Shown piece after piece: positions 6,150 through 13,815 of a stretch of 20,529 nt of DNA; the first letter of the stretch is position 1; each line of letters starts with the position of its first letter. The position numbers were made by a program, and so were the translations under genes. The notes below the pieces were generated by a model. That model was not told where the DNA came from and made no database searches. It saw nothing but the letters and a program-made list of their open reading frames with translations. The stretch covers positions 1-20,529 of the forward strand of contig JAEWDM010000008.1 in NCBI GenBank assembly GCA_023390115.1. Reading direction: 5' to 3'. The DNA is from Bacillota bacterium. Lineage in GTDB: Bacteria; Bacillota; Clostridia; Acetivibrionales; DSM-27016.

Positions 6150-7178
6150 ATGAATTCTAAACTTAAAATAGCCATTGTTGGCGCGGGCATATGGGGAGAA
6201 AACCATGCCAGAATTTATCAGTCCCATCCCTTCGCGGAGGTAGCGGCTGTTTGTGATATGAATTACGATAAGGCAAAGGAATTTGGCGGAAAAATGGGCA
6301 TAGAAAAAATCTACAGCGATTATAATGAAATGTTCCGGGATTCGGGCTGTGATGCCGTTGCAATTGTTACTCCTGATTTTGCTCATGCGGATATTGCAGT
6401 CGCCGCGGCAAATCACAAAAAGCATGTCCTGATTGAAAAGCCCCTTGCCACTACGCGTGAGGATGTTTTTCGCATTGTGGAAGCTGTGGAGGCTAATGGA
6501 GTCCGTGCTATGGTGGACCTCCACAACCGATGGAGCCCGCCGTTTAACGCGGCATATCAGGCTATGGAAAGAGGGGAGCTTGGAGAAATATACAGTGCTT
6601 ATATGCGGCTCAATGATATAAAGTGGGTTGCAACAGATATGCTGCCGTGGGCAGCAAAATCCTCCATCCTGTGGTTTCTGGGGAGCCATAGCCTCGATAC
6701 GCTGCGCTGGTTTTTCAAGGACGAGGTCAAGCGCGTCTATTGCGTCAGCCGGGAAGGAATACTGAAAGGGCAGAATATTGACACTGTGGACGAATATCTT
6801 ACAACAATTGAATTCAGAAACGGCGGAATTGCGCAAATGGAAAACGGGTGGATTACGCCCAATGCAAATCCTTGTGTAAATGATATCAAGTTCAATTTGC
6901 TGGGGACGGAGGGCATGATTGCTATTGATGCAAGTAACCATAATCTCATACAGCAGTATACCGATAATAAGGTAGTAATTCCCGACGTGATTGTACAGAA
7001 TACTATTTTCGGCAAGCCGAAGGGCTTCGCTTTCGAAAGCATCCGCGGGTTTGTTGACTGCATTATTGACGGAAGCGAGTTCCCGGTGACAATTTACGAT
7101 GCGGCGAACACCTCACTTGCAATTCTGTCCATTTTTGAATCTGCAAGGACGCGCACCCCGGTTGAGGTTCAATATTGA
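6150..7178 (+). CDS. Gfo/Idh/MocA-family sugar oxidoreductase
   Basis: The product has 342 residues from the ATG at 6150, eight bases after AGGAG (6137-6141). Longer in-frame readings overlap the end of the preceding permease gene and lack a site. The N-terminal Rossmann fold shows GAGIWG (residues 11-16) and Asp36 at the end of the second strand, favouring NAD(H). The family hallmark EKPLA is at 96-100. His180 and Asp183 (GSHSLDTLRWF) occupy the place of the catalytic His and its partner. Such enzymes oxidise or reduce a hydroxyl on a pyranose, cyclitol or sugar nucleotide, or reshape glycosides through keto intermediates. Lying between an importer and a NagA homologue, it probably converts the imported sugar to a standard amino sugar. 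The exact substrate is unknown. Confidence 0.85.
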   Translation: MNSKLKIAIVGAGIWGENHARIYQSHPFAEVAAVCDMNYDKAKEFGGKMGIEKIYSDYNEMFRDSGCDAVAIVTPDFAHADIAVAAANHKKHVLIEKPLATTREDVFRIVEAVEANGVRAMVDLHNRWSPPFNAAYQAMERGELGEIYSAYMRLNDIKWVATDMLPWAAKSSILWFLGSHSLDTLRWFFKDEVKRVYCVSREGILKGQNIDTVDEYLTTIEFRNGGIAQMENGWITPNANPCVNDIKFNLLGTEGMIAIDASNHNLIQQYTDNKVVIPDVIVQNTIFGKPKGFAFESIRGFVDCIIDGSEFPVTIYDAANTSLAILSIFESARTRTPVEVQY

Positions 7179-7196
7179 CAGAAAGGGGTTTATTTT

Positions 7197-8327
7197 ATGA
7201 TAATTGAAAATGGAAATGTATTTTTGCCAAATCACTGTTTTCAACAAATCAATGTTATAGCAGAGGAAGAGCGCATTTGCGAAATAACCTCCCGGAGCAG
7301 CCAAACGGGCGAGACTGTGCTGGACGCAAAGGATTGCTATGTCGTGCCCGGATTTGTTGATATCCACATTCATGGTGCGGCGGGCAGTGACTTTTGTGAC
7401 GGCACACGCGCCGGCTTACTGAAGATTGCAGACTATCTGGGCTCTCAGGGAGTCACGAGCTTCTGCGGCACCTCAATGGCACTTGACGAGGCAGCCCTTG
7501 GCAGAATATTTTCAGAGGCCAAGGCTTTTATAGGCAGTGAGCATTTGGGACATTCGGTTATGAGGGGTATTAACATGGAGGGCCCATTTTTCTCTCCGGC
7601 AAGAAAAGGGGCTCATAGGGAGGATGCGTTTATAGCTCCCGATAAGGAAATGTTTCTCCGTTTGAATGTGTTGTCCGGCAATAACATTTTGGTTGTGGAT
7701 GTAGCTCCCGAGCTGGAGGGAGCAGAGGCGTTTATACGTGAGGTCAGCCGTCATTCGGCTGTATCTGTGGCGCATACAGACGCCGACTACCAGTGTGCTG
7801 TAAAGGCTTTTTCCGCCGGTGCTTCGCATGTGACACACCTGTTCAATGCCATGCCGGCGCTTAATCACCGCAATCCCGGTGTTATCGGTGCAGCAAGCGA
7901 TTATGCAGCCTATGTCGAAGTTATTTCCGACGGCATACATTTGCATCCTTCGGTTATAAGAGCTGCTTTCCGGTGGTTTGGGGAGGACCGGGTATGCCTG
8001 ATCAGTGATTCAATGCGTGCATGCGGCATGCCTGACGGTATATACTCGCTTGGGGGGCAGGATGTCAGGATAGAAGGCGGGAAGGCCACTCTCGCAGACG
8101 GTACGATTGCAGGAAGCACCACCTGTCTTGCCGATTGCTTCCGCAGAGCGGTGGGGTTTGGCGTGCCTTTGGAAAGCGCGCTGCGTGCCGCAACCGAGAA
8201 CCCTGCCAGGGCGGTGGGACTTTTTGAGGAAGTGGGAAGTCTTGAGAGAGGCAAGCGGGCGGACATTTTAGTTTTAAACCGTGACCTTTCCTTAAAAGCA
8301 GTAGTTATAGGAGGGAAAAAGAGCTAG
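7197..8327 (+). CDS. nagA: N-acetylglucosamine-6-phosphate deacetylase
   Basis: This 376-residue cytoplasmic amidohydrolase removes acetate from GlcNAc-6-P (or a close analogue) to give glucosamine-6-P. Visible landmarks are the HIH metal motif (57-59), the metal-binding Glu128 in NMEGPFFSPARKGAH, His193 (SVAHTDADY), His214 in VTHLFNAMPALNHRNPG, and the catalytic Asp271 in LISDSMRACGMPDG. The C-terminus (GSLERGKRADILVLNRD) is the usual beta-domain closure. Translation starts at 7197 after AGAAAGGGG, 18 bases behind the oxidoreductase, so it is the last gene of the importer operon. No glucosamine-6-P deaminase (nagB) and no sugar kinase are present nearby, so these must come from elsewhere or the substrate is unusual. 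Confidence 0.9.
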   Translation: MIIENGNVFLPNHCFQQINVIAEEERICEITSRSSQTGETVLDAKDCYVVPGFVDIHIHGAAGSDFCDGTRAGLLKIADYLGSQGVTSFCGTSMALDEAALGRIFSEAKAFIGSEHLGHSVMRGINMEGPFFSPARKGAHREDAFIAPDKEMFLRLNVLSGNNILVVDVAPELEGAEAFIREVSRHSAVSVAHTDADYQCAVKAFSAGASHVTHLFNAMPALNHRNPGVIGAASDYAAYVEVISDGIHLHPSVIRAAFRWFGEDRVCLISDSMRACGMPDGIYSLGGQDVRIEGGKATLADGTIAGSTTCLADCFRRAVGFGVPLESALRAATENPARAVGLFEEVGSLERGKRADILVLNRDLSLKAVVIGGKKS

Positions 8328-8333
8328 TCTAAG

Positions 8334-8443
8334 GGGGACATTTCTCAAATAAAATAATGGCATCTCTCATGAAAGCTGAGCAATACTGCATAGAGCAGGG
8401 GTCTTGCAGCGGTTTTTGTGTTTGCTTGTTGAGGAATGTCCCC
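8334..8443. repeat. Interspersed element copy C (110 bp) at the operon 3' end
   Basis: The ends GGGGACATTTCTCAA (8334-8348) and TTGAGGAATGTCCCC (8429-8443) match as inverted repeats at 14 of 15 positions. The interior has ACTGCA...TGCAGCGG followed by TTTTTGTG (8413 onward), a terminator-like hairpin reading on the plus strand. It begins six bases after the nagA stop codon and may serve as the transcription terminator of that operon. Confidence 0.65.
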
Positions 8444-8448
8444 ATAAA

Positions 8449-8507
8449 AATGCTCCTCCTTATGGTAGATGGTTTTATTATTTTTCTATCTGCCATAAGG
8501 GGAGCAT
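8449..8507 (-). terminator. Strong hairpin terminator after the xylanase gene
   Basis: An approximately 22-bp stem pairs ATGCTCC(T)CCTTATGG onward (8450-8472) with the stretch ending CCATAAGGGGAGCAT (8486-8506), with one bulged T, a few G-U pairs and a T-rich loop. On the minus strand it is followed by TTTTTATG, as expected for a rho-independent terminator of the xylanase gene that ends at 8580. On the plus strand only a weak ATTATTT follows, so it could also work in the other direction at lower efficiency. Confidence 0.7.
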
Positions 8508-8579
8508 ATTATTTATCCACAGACATCTCTTTTTAAGCCTTTTTAAGATATCCCTTTGATGTTTAAACAAAAGCTTAAT

Positions 8580-10151
8580 TTATGCGGGGAAATCGGTTAT
8601 AATACCCAACAAATATTGTTTAAGCAGAGCAATATCAATTGAGTTAACGGCACCGCTGCCGTCCAAATCGGCTGATTCGGTGTTTTCAAGTGTGTCCAAT
8701 CCCAGAAGGTATCTTTTCATTAATGCGAAATCTGTTGAATTTATTTGGCCGTCGGAATTTAAATCACCTAACGTTACCGAGGTGCCTCCTGCAACAAATG
8801 TAAACCAGTCTATGTTTACAGCCCCTGTAAATACCACATATAAGTCATTTATTCCGGTAACCTTATTTATAGTGCAGGTCTGCTCCTCGTACGCATTCCA
8901 GTCTCCTGTCGAAGACACCGGCAAAGTGCCTACGAGGGTGCCGGACGGACTGTTTAATCTCAATTGAATATTGGTTGTTCCGGAAGTTGCAACCCTTGCT
9001 TTAAAGGAGGTAGCTCCGTCTCCGAAGTCTATTTGATTAAATACCAAATAGTCTCCGTTCTCAATATATCCCAGACCGCTTCCGCTGCCCCCGGTGCCTA
9101 TTATTTCAATAGTCGAAGAGCTTAGACTGCTATAGTCTTCTGCCTCAATCTGTATGAAGGCCGATGTAGGGGTTTCCGGATCGGGTACCGAGTTGCCGGA
9201 CAAATATTCTTTTAACCATGTAAGCGCAGGGCGCTCAGTTCCCGAGGAACTAATCAAATGCGTATTATCCGCCCATGTCTGGCCCTGTATATATCCCCAA
9301 AGTGTCATACCTTTAACGTATTCGCTTTCATACAGTACAGGGAATTTTTCTTTATACCTGCTAAGCTGAGTGGCATCATCACCTGTTATATCAAGCTCTG
9401 TTACATATATCGGCAGTCCCGTGGCTCCCAGAATGTTCAGAACCTGCTTCATGGTATTAACGGAAACGGAGTCCATATTAAAATAATGGCACTGTATTCC
9501 TATCCCGTCTATCAAGCCTCTGGCTTTCAGAATATTAATAATCTGAACATAATTGTTGGCTGCATTGGGATCGCTTATTATTCCGTAGTCGTTTATATGC
9601 AGCTTTGCGTTAGGGAAAGCCTGCCGTGCCTGCTCAAAAGACCAAACGACCCAATCCCAGCCCGTTGAACCGCTTCCGCCCAGCGCATTTCTATAGGATG
9701 CCGGTGCATGCAAGGGCTCATTTACAACATCAATAAAATCAGCATCAGGATATCTTGCTCCTGCTGCCTGTATCCACTGTGTTACTTCTGCTTTCTGGTC
9801 AGCCGCTGAAAGGCTGCCTATCCAGGAGGGCTCCTGACTTCCCCAAACAAGCGTATGGAACTTGAAGGGAATCTTATTTGTTTTGCAGTAGTTGTAAATT
9901 AAGTCTACATTCCCCCAATTCATGTTGTTGCGGCTGCTTTCGACACTGCCCCATTTACTTGCATTTTCAGGTGTTGCCTGATTCCAATAAGTTGAAAAGT
10001 TTGACGGGACACTGCCTGCAATAATGTTCCCTACAAACTTGCTTCCCGTTGCCATTGCAGCTTCTGCACTTCCGGCAGGAAGCATCGGGCTTAAAAGCAA
10101 AGCTGCGCATAACATAACTGTAATGAATTTTTTCACTTTCAACATACACAT
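8580..10151 (-). CDS. Secreted endo-1,4-beta-xylanase: GH10, CBM6, dockerin I
   Basis: This 523-residue protein hydrolyses xylan outside the cell and should attach to a cellulosome. Residues 1-31 are a signal peptide cut after AEA. The GH10 barrel covers about 36-316, with acid/base Glu145 (DVVNEPLH), nucleophile Glu252 (YVTELDI), and WNQATPENASKW and HTLVWGSQEPSW as further family blocks. It is a compact GH10. A Pro/Thr linker (about 321-331) leads to a CBM6-type module (about 333-453, IQIEAEDYSS...VNIDWFTF) that binds xylan chains. Two dockerin repeats follow (GDLNSDGQINSTDFALMKRYLLG and ADLDGSGAVNSIDIALLKQYLLG, 462-516), with Ser-Thr and Ser-Ile at the cohesin-contact positions. The start at 10151 has AGGAGG eight bases upstream. 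It is a single-gene unit divergent from the pentose operon. Confidence 0.95.
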   Translation of the reverse strand: MCMLKVKKFITVMLCAALLLSPMLPAGSAEAAMATGSKFVGNIIAGSVPSNFSTYWNQATPENASKWGSVESSRNNMNWGNVDLIYNYCKTNKIPFKFHTLVWGSQEPSWIGSLSAADQKAEVTQWIQAAGARYPDADFIDVVNEPLHAPASYRNALGGSGSTGWDWVVWSFEQARQAFPNAKLHINDYGIISDPNAANNYVQIINILKARGLIDGIGIQCHYFNMDSVSVNTMKQVLNILGATGLPIYVTELDITGDDATQLSRYKEKFPVLYESEYVKGMTLWGYIQGQTWADNTHLISSSGTERPALTWLKEYLSGNSVPDPETPTSAFIQIEAEDYSSLSSSTIEIIGTGGSGSGLGYIENGDYLVFNQIDFGDGATSFKARVATSGTTNIQLRLNSPSGTLVGTLPVSSTGDWNAYEEQTCTINKVTGINDLYVVFTGAVNIDWFTFVAGGTSVTLGDLNSDGQINSTDFALMKRYLLGLDTLENTESADLDGSGAVNSIDIALLKQYLLGIITDFPA

Positions 10152-10192
10152 ACTATTTACCTCCTAAAAATTAAAAATAATAATGGTTTTGT

Positions 10193-10228
10193 GTAAAATC
10201 CTAAAGTATAAATGTAAATGGATTTTAC
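10193..10228 (-). promoter_or_regulatory. Inverted repeat upstream of the xylanase gene
   Basis: GTAAAATCC (10193-10201) and GGATTTTAC (10220-10228) are perfect arms 18 bases apart, 42-77 bases before the xylanase start codon. A minus-strand TATACT (10210-10205), a fair -10 box, lies between the arms, though no good -35 box matches it. A dimeric regulator spanning the core promoter is a plausible reading. Leader-RNA hairpin formation is the alternative. Confidence 0.35.
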
Positions 10229-10318
10229 TTTTCAGGCTTTCCTCCCTCCTTTTTTAGCTCCTCTTCCTTTTCTAAGGAGAGGGCGGACTGATTAAATTAA
10301 CAGTTGTGTCAGATATAA

Positions 10319-10387
10319 ATATGCCAGGTAATAGCCTTTAAGCTCATTTTAAAGGCATATCAGGTTATTTTGCCCGGTGATATGCCT
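10319..10387. repeat. Overlapping, mutually exclusive inverted repeats
   Basis: ATATGCC (10319-10325) can pair with GGCATAT (10354-10360), enclosing a perfect GCCTTTAA/TTAAAGGC hairpin (10334-10356). Alternatively AGGCATATCA (10353-10362) pairs perfectly with TGATATGCCT (10378-10387). Bases 10353-10360 take part in both, so only one fold can exist at a time, as in attenuators or switching RNAs. No known class fits. Confidence 0.45.
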
Positions 10388-10788
10388 AATACTGAAGCTT
10401 GCTATGATAGTGAATCAAACAAGAAACTGTTAGTACAGCATGTTAAATTAACTTAACCTGATGAAATTGGTTTTTGCGAAGCAGGGGAGCTTAAAGTGCG
10501 GAAGTTATGATTTTTAACTCTTGAATACATAAGGCTCCGGGTGGTTTTTTAGCGGGGCATAAATCCGGCAGCCTGACCAGAGACTATGGACAAGAACATC
10601 TGACTCTGAATCATATTCAAGATTTTCAAGGAACCTTATCAGGTAAAGCTAATTAATTTGGCCTGCTTTACGATACATTTTTAATCAACTAACACAACTG
10701 ATTAACTTAGCATGTAATTTATGTACTGTATTGTATAAATTCTACATTCAAAGCAGAAATTCCTGTTTAAAACTAAAAAATTTTTTTA

Positions 10789-10829
10789 AATTTTTAAGGA
10801 ATATTTCTCAATTTTTAAGGTATTTCTCA
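10789..10829. promoter_or_regulatory. Tandem direct repeat upstream of the ROK operon promoter
   Basis: AATTTTTAAGGAATATTTCTCA (two runs: AATTTTTAAGG then AATATTTCTCA, 10789-10810) is followed at once by AATTTTTAAGGTATTTCTCA (10810-10829). The period is 21 bases, two helical turns, and the block ends 23 bases before the -35 box. Position and spacing suit two side-by-side activator sites or an UP-element-like region. Confidence 0.4.
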
Positions 10830-10852
10830 GGTGAAAAATATTAATAAAACGA

Positions 10853-10881
10853 TTGACATAACAACAATTGTATTGTATATT
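10853..10881 (+). promoter_or_regulatory. Sigma-A promoter of the ROK/pentose operon
   Basis: TTGACA (10853-10858) is separated by 17 bases from TATATT (10876-10881). The spacer contains the partly symmetric ACAACAATTGTATTGT (10861-10876), whose core ACAATTGT is a palindrome. It could be the operator of the ROK regulator encoded downstream. The leader is about 165 bases long before the first start codon. Confidence 0.7.
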
Positions 10882-11054
10882 ATGTATATAATCAATTTAA
10901 TTAATTAAACATATCTGAAATTATGCTGAAAATACAGCGAAAATTAGTAATTTTATATAATGATGAATTAAAAAGGGGCAATTTTTAAAAATATTCAGCT
11001 AATACACTTAATCAAATTAATCAAATATTATCCTGGTGAGAGGGGCTGGTTGAA

Positions 11055-12275
11055 ATGAAAAAGAGGGGTAAAAATCTTGAGGATATCCAGATAAGCAATC
11101 GATCTCTTGTTATAAGAATGATCCTTAGGCAGGAAAACCTTTCACGCCTTGAGCTGGCGAACAAAACCGGATTAAAGCAGGCCACTATAACGAATATAAT
11201 AAATGATCTGTTAGAATGCAGCCTTGTCAGTGAGACGGGATACATAGAAGACAACAGCCGTGGGCGCAGGATGATGGGGTTGGGCATAAATACGCAGGAT
11301 TTCAGGATTGTATGCGTAAGATTAACTCGTGAAAATTTTGTTGCTGGAGTGTATGATTTGCGTGCCAGGGAACTATATAAAAAAAGAGTCTGTATTGATT
11401 CAAATGGTGACGTGGAAAAAGCTATAAAGCTTATAAAAAATGTAATCAGTGAATGCATAGAGGAGACCGTTGGCAAGATTGTACTGGGAATTGGTGCGGC
11501 GATTCCCGGTCCCTTCGTAAAATCGGATCATCATTTTGCGTTGGTCACCGGATTTCCGGAGCTTAAAAATATAAACCTTCAAAAAATTCTGTCGGAGGAA
11601 TTTGATGTCCCCGTTTATGTAGAGCATGATGCAAATGCTGCAGCATTTGCGGAGTGGGAGTCGATGCACTGCCGCAATGGCCTGACAGAGGATGAAGGGA
11701 ATTTGTTATGTGTAATGCCTGGTCAGGGCGTCGGTGCAGGTATTATTATAGATGGTAAGGTTGTAAGGGGGCAATTGGGCATTGCAGGAGAAATAGGGCA
11801 CATGAGTATTGACTATGCAGGCCCGCGTTGTGAATGCGGTAATAGGGGCTGTCTTGAAAAGTATGCATGTACAAGTGCAATATTGGAGTTTATGAAGCAA
11901 AACCTATCAAAATATGACGATACCTGTCTCCATTCAGGAAGTACAATTCAGGAACTCAGCAGTGCCTTTGAGAACGGAGATCCGCTGGCTATACTTACTA
12001 TAACGCATTGGGCGGAATTCCTTGGATATGGAATTGCAAATCTTGTAAATGTCCTTAATCCGGATACTATTGTGATAGGGGATGATGTTCCAAGGAATGA
12101 AATGTTCCTGAAAATAGTTAAGGAAACGGTAAGAAAGCGGGTGCTTGAAGAAATATATGACAAGCTGGATATCCGGTTAAGCCTGTTTAATGATGATGTT
12201 ACCCTGATAGGTTCATGCTATATGGTGGTTGAGAAGGCTGTAAATACCTTATCTTTTATTAAAATGAAGCAATAA
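11055..12275 (+). CDS. ROK-family transcriptional repressor, XylR-like
   Basis: The product has 406 residues. Residues about 14-62 form a winged helix (RQENLSRLELANKTGLKQATITNIINDLLECSLVSETG). The remainder is a ROK domain with GIGAAIPGPF (145-154), EHDANAAAFAEW (190-201) and the zinc signature His249 ... CECGNRGCLE (Cys259, Cys261, Cys266). The DxGxT phosphate loop of ROK kinases is replaced by VCVRLTRENF near residue 88, so it should bind sugar without phosphorylating it. That combination is typical of XylR and NagC repressors. It is the first gene of the operon, begins after GAGAGGGG, and most likely represses its own promoter at 10853 until a pentose or pentitol binds. The effector is inferred from the downstream xylulokinase. 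Confidence 0.85.
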   Translation: MKKRGKNLEDIQISNRSLVIRMILRQENLSRLELANKTGLKQATITNIINDLLECSLVSETGYIEDNSRGRRMMGLGINTQDFRIVCVRLTRENFVAGVYDLRARELYKKRVCIDSNGDVEKAIKLIKNVISECIEETVGKIVLGIGAAIPGPFVKSDHHFALVTGFPELKNINLQKILSEEFDVPVYVEHDANAAAFAEWESMHCRNGLTEDEGNLLCVMPGQGVGAGIIIDGKVVRGQLGIAGEIGHMSIDYAGPRCECGNRGCLEKYACTSAILEFMKQNLSKYDDTCLHSGSTIQELSSAFENGDPLAILTITHWAEFLGYGIANLVNVLNPDTIVIGDDVPRNEMFLKIVKETVRKRVLEEIYDKLDIRLSLFNDDVTLIGSCYMVVEKAVNTLSFIKMKQ

Positions 12276-12315
12276 AAGCAGAAAAAGAGTGGCAGAAGGA
12301 GGGAGAATATACTGG

Positions 12316-13815
12316 ATGGAAAATGATTTTATTCTTGAGCTTATAAATATTTCGAAATCCTTTCCAGGTGTCAGGGCTTTAGAGGACGTTAATATCAAGG
12401 TGAAAAAGGGAACAGTGCATGTTATTGTAGGAGAAAACGGTGCGGGAAAATCCACCTTAATGAAAATCATAAACGGAAACCATCAGCCGGATACAGGCAA
12501 GATAGTCTATAAGGGCAAGGAAATGGTCATGAAGGATACCATTATGACAGGACAGATTGGTATCTCGATGATTTATCAGGAGCTCAACTTCATACCTGAG
12601 CTCACTGTAGCGGAAAATTTATTTTTGGGAAGAGAGCCCTATAAAATTACAAAAAAGTTTTTGGACAACAAGGCATTATACAGTAAGGCGGCGGAGCTTC
12701 TGAAGAAAGAAGGGCTGCAGTACAGCCCATACACTAAAATGAAGGATCTTTCGGTTTCTGATATTCAGATGCTGGAAATTGTTAAAGCGGTTTCAATAGA
12801 TGCCAGTCTTATAATTATGGACGAGCCTACCTCCGCTATAACCGACAGGGAAGTTGACAACCTGTTTAAAAAAATTGAGCAGCTTAAAAGCAAGGGAGTA
12901 GCCATAATTTATATATCCCACAAGCTAAACGAGGTTTTCCGTATTGCGGATGAAATAAGCGTGCTTCGTGACGGGGTCATAATTGAAACAAGAGAGGCGT
13001 CTGCTTTTGACCACGACAGTGTTATTTCTATGATGGTAGGGCGCCAGATATCTAATATTTACCCTAAAGAAAAAGTAAAAATAGGAGATGTAACTCTGCG
13101 TGTTGAGAATCTGTGCAATGGAAAAATCTTTAACAATATAAGCTTTGAGGCAAGGCGCGGGGAAATCGTCGGGATTGCGGGGCTGATGGGAGCGGGACGT
13201 ACTGAGGTGTCCAGCGCGATTTTTGGAATGGACAGCTACGACTGCGGAAAAATATTTATGGAAGATAAGGAAGTTAAAATCCGCTGTGTGAACGATGCCA
13301 TAAAAAATGGGATAATTATGCTTACCGAGGACAGAAAAAAGTACGGTTTGGTTCTGAAAAGGAGTATACGTGAGAATATAGCTCTTCCAAACTTAAAGCA
13401 ATTTGTCCGTTGGAGATGGCTGAACATTAAAAAGGAAGAGTCGGAGATTGAGAGCGTATCAAAAAGTCTCGAGGTTAAAGCGCCTGATCTCAATACCCCG
13501 GCAGATTCCTTGAGCGGAGGGAATCAGCAAAAGGTCGTTATTGCTAAATGGCTGCTTGCCAGGCCGAAGGTTTTGATACTGGATGAGCCGACAAGGGGTA
13601 TAGATGTGGGAGCAAAGTATGAGATATATAAGCTGATGGTGCAAATGGCAGAACAGGGAATGACAATTATTATGATATCCTCTGAATTGCCTGAGCTGAT
13701 CGGTATGAGCGACAGGATATATGTAATGAGGCAGGGAGAGCTGGCCGGAGAATTGAATGCAGAAGAGTTTTCACAAGAATCTATTATGAGAATCGCAACG
13801 GGAGGAAGAAAATGA
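12316..13815 (+). CDS. Sugar ABC transporter ATPase, two-domain (RbsA/XylG-like)
   Basis: The product has 499 residues from the ATG at 12316, which follows AAGGAGGG (12296-12303) by 12 bases. A GTG at 12289 would place the ribosome binding site inside the coding sequence and is rejected. The first nucleotide-binding domain has Walker A GENGAGKST (39-47) and Walker B LIIMDEPTSA (165-174), but an altered signature (LSVSDIQ, 145-151). The second has a degenerate Walker A (GLMGAGRTE), an intact signature LSGGNQQ (399-405) and Walker B VLILDEPTRG (419-428). This asymmetry is normal for CUT2 importers of pentoses and related sugars. It overlaps the permease gene by four bases (ATGA), so the two are coupled. 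Confidence 0.92.
   Translation: MENDFILELINISKSFPGVRALEDVNIKVKKGTVHVIVGENGAGKSTLMKIINGNHQPDTGKIVYKGKEMVMKDTIMTGQIGISMIYQELNFIPELTVAENLFLGREPYKITKKFLDNKALYSKAAELLKKEGLQYSPYTKMKDLSVSDIQMLEIVKAVSIDASLIIMDEPTSAITDREVDNLFKKIEQLKSKGVAIIYISHKLNEVFRIADEISVLRDGVIIETREASAFDHDSVISMMVGRQISNIYPKEKVKIGDVTLRVENLCNGKIFNNISFEARRGEIVGIAGLMGAGRTEVSSAIFGMDSYDCGKIFMEDKEVKIRCVNDAIKNGIIMLTEDRKKYGLVLKRSIRENIALPNLKQFVRWRWLNIKKEESEIESVSKSLEVKAPDLNTPADSLSGGNQQKVVIAKWLLARPKVLILDEPTRGIDVGAKYEIYKLMVQMAEQGMTIIMISSELPELIGMSDRIYVMRQGELAGELNAEEFSQESIMRIATGGRK

Larger units (their letters stand above)
10166..11054. other. Long non-coding gap between divergent xylanase and ROK genes
   Basis: Almost 890 bases carry no convincing gene. 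They contain a 9-bp inverted repeat near the xylanase start (10193-10228), overlapping inverted repeats at 10319-10387, a GGCTCCGG/CCGGcAGCC pair (10533-10573), a GTAAAGC/GCTTTAC pair near 10640-10680, a tandem direct repeat (10789-10829), the promoter at 10853-10881 and an approximately 165-base leader. No known riboswitch consensus was recognised. The density of inverted repeats suggests structured RNA, operators or decayed mobile DNA. Confidence 0.6.

Noticed and set aside
7512..7946. Long antisense frames opposite nagA, the oxidoreductase and other operon genes
   Set aside because: They lack ribosome binding sites and recognisable motifs and lie wholly opposite well-supported genes.
9258..9668. 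Plus-strand frame of about 136 codons opposite the xylanase
   Set aside because: It lies entirely within the GH10 catalytic coding region on the other strand and shows no start signal or family resemblance.
10230..10700. Possible riboswitch or tRNA in the long gap
   Set aside because: Several hairpins are present, but no conserved core of a known riboswitch, T-box or tRNA could be recognised. Only the overlapping inverted repeats were kept.
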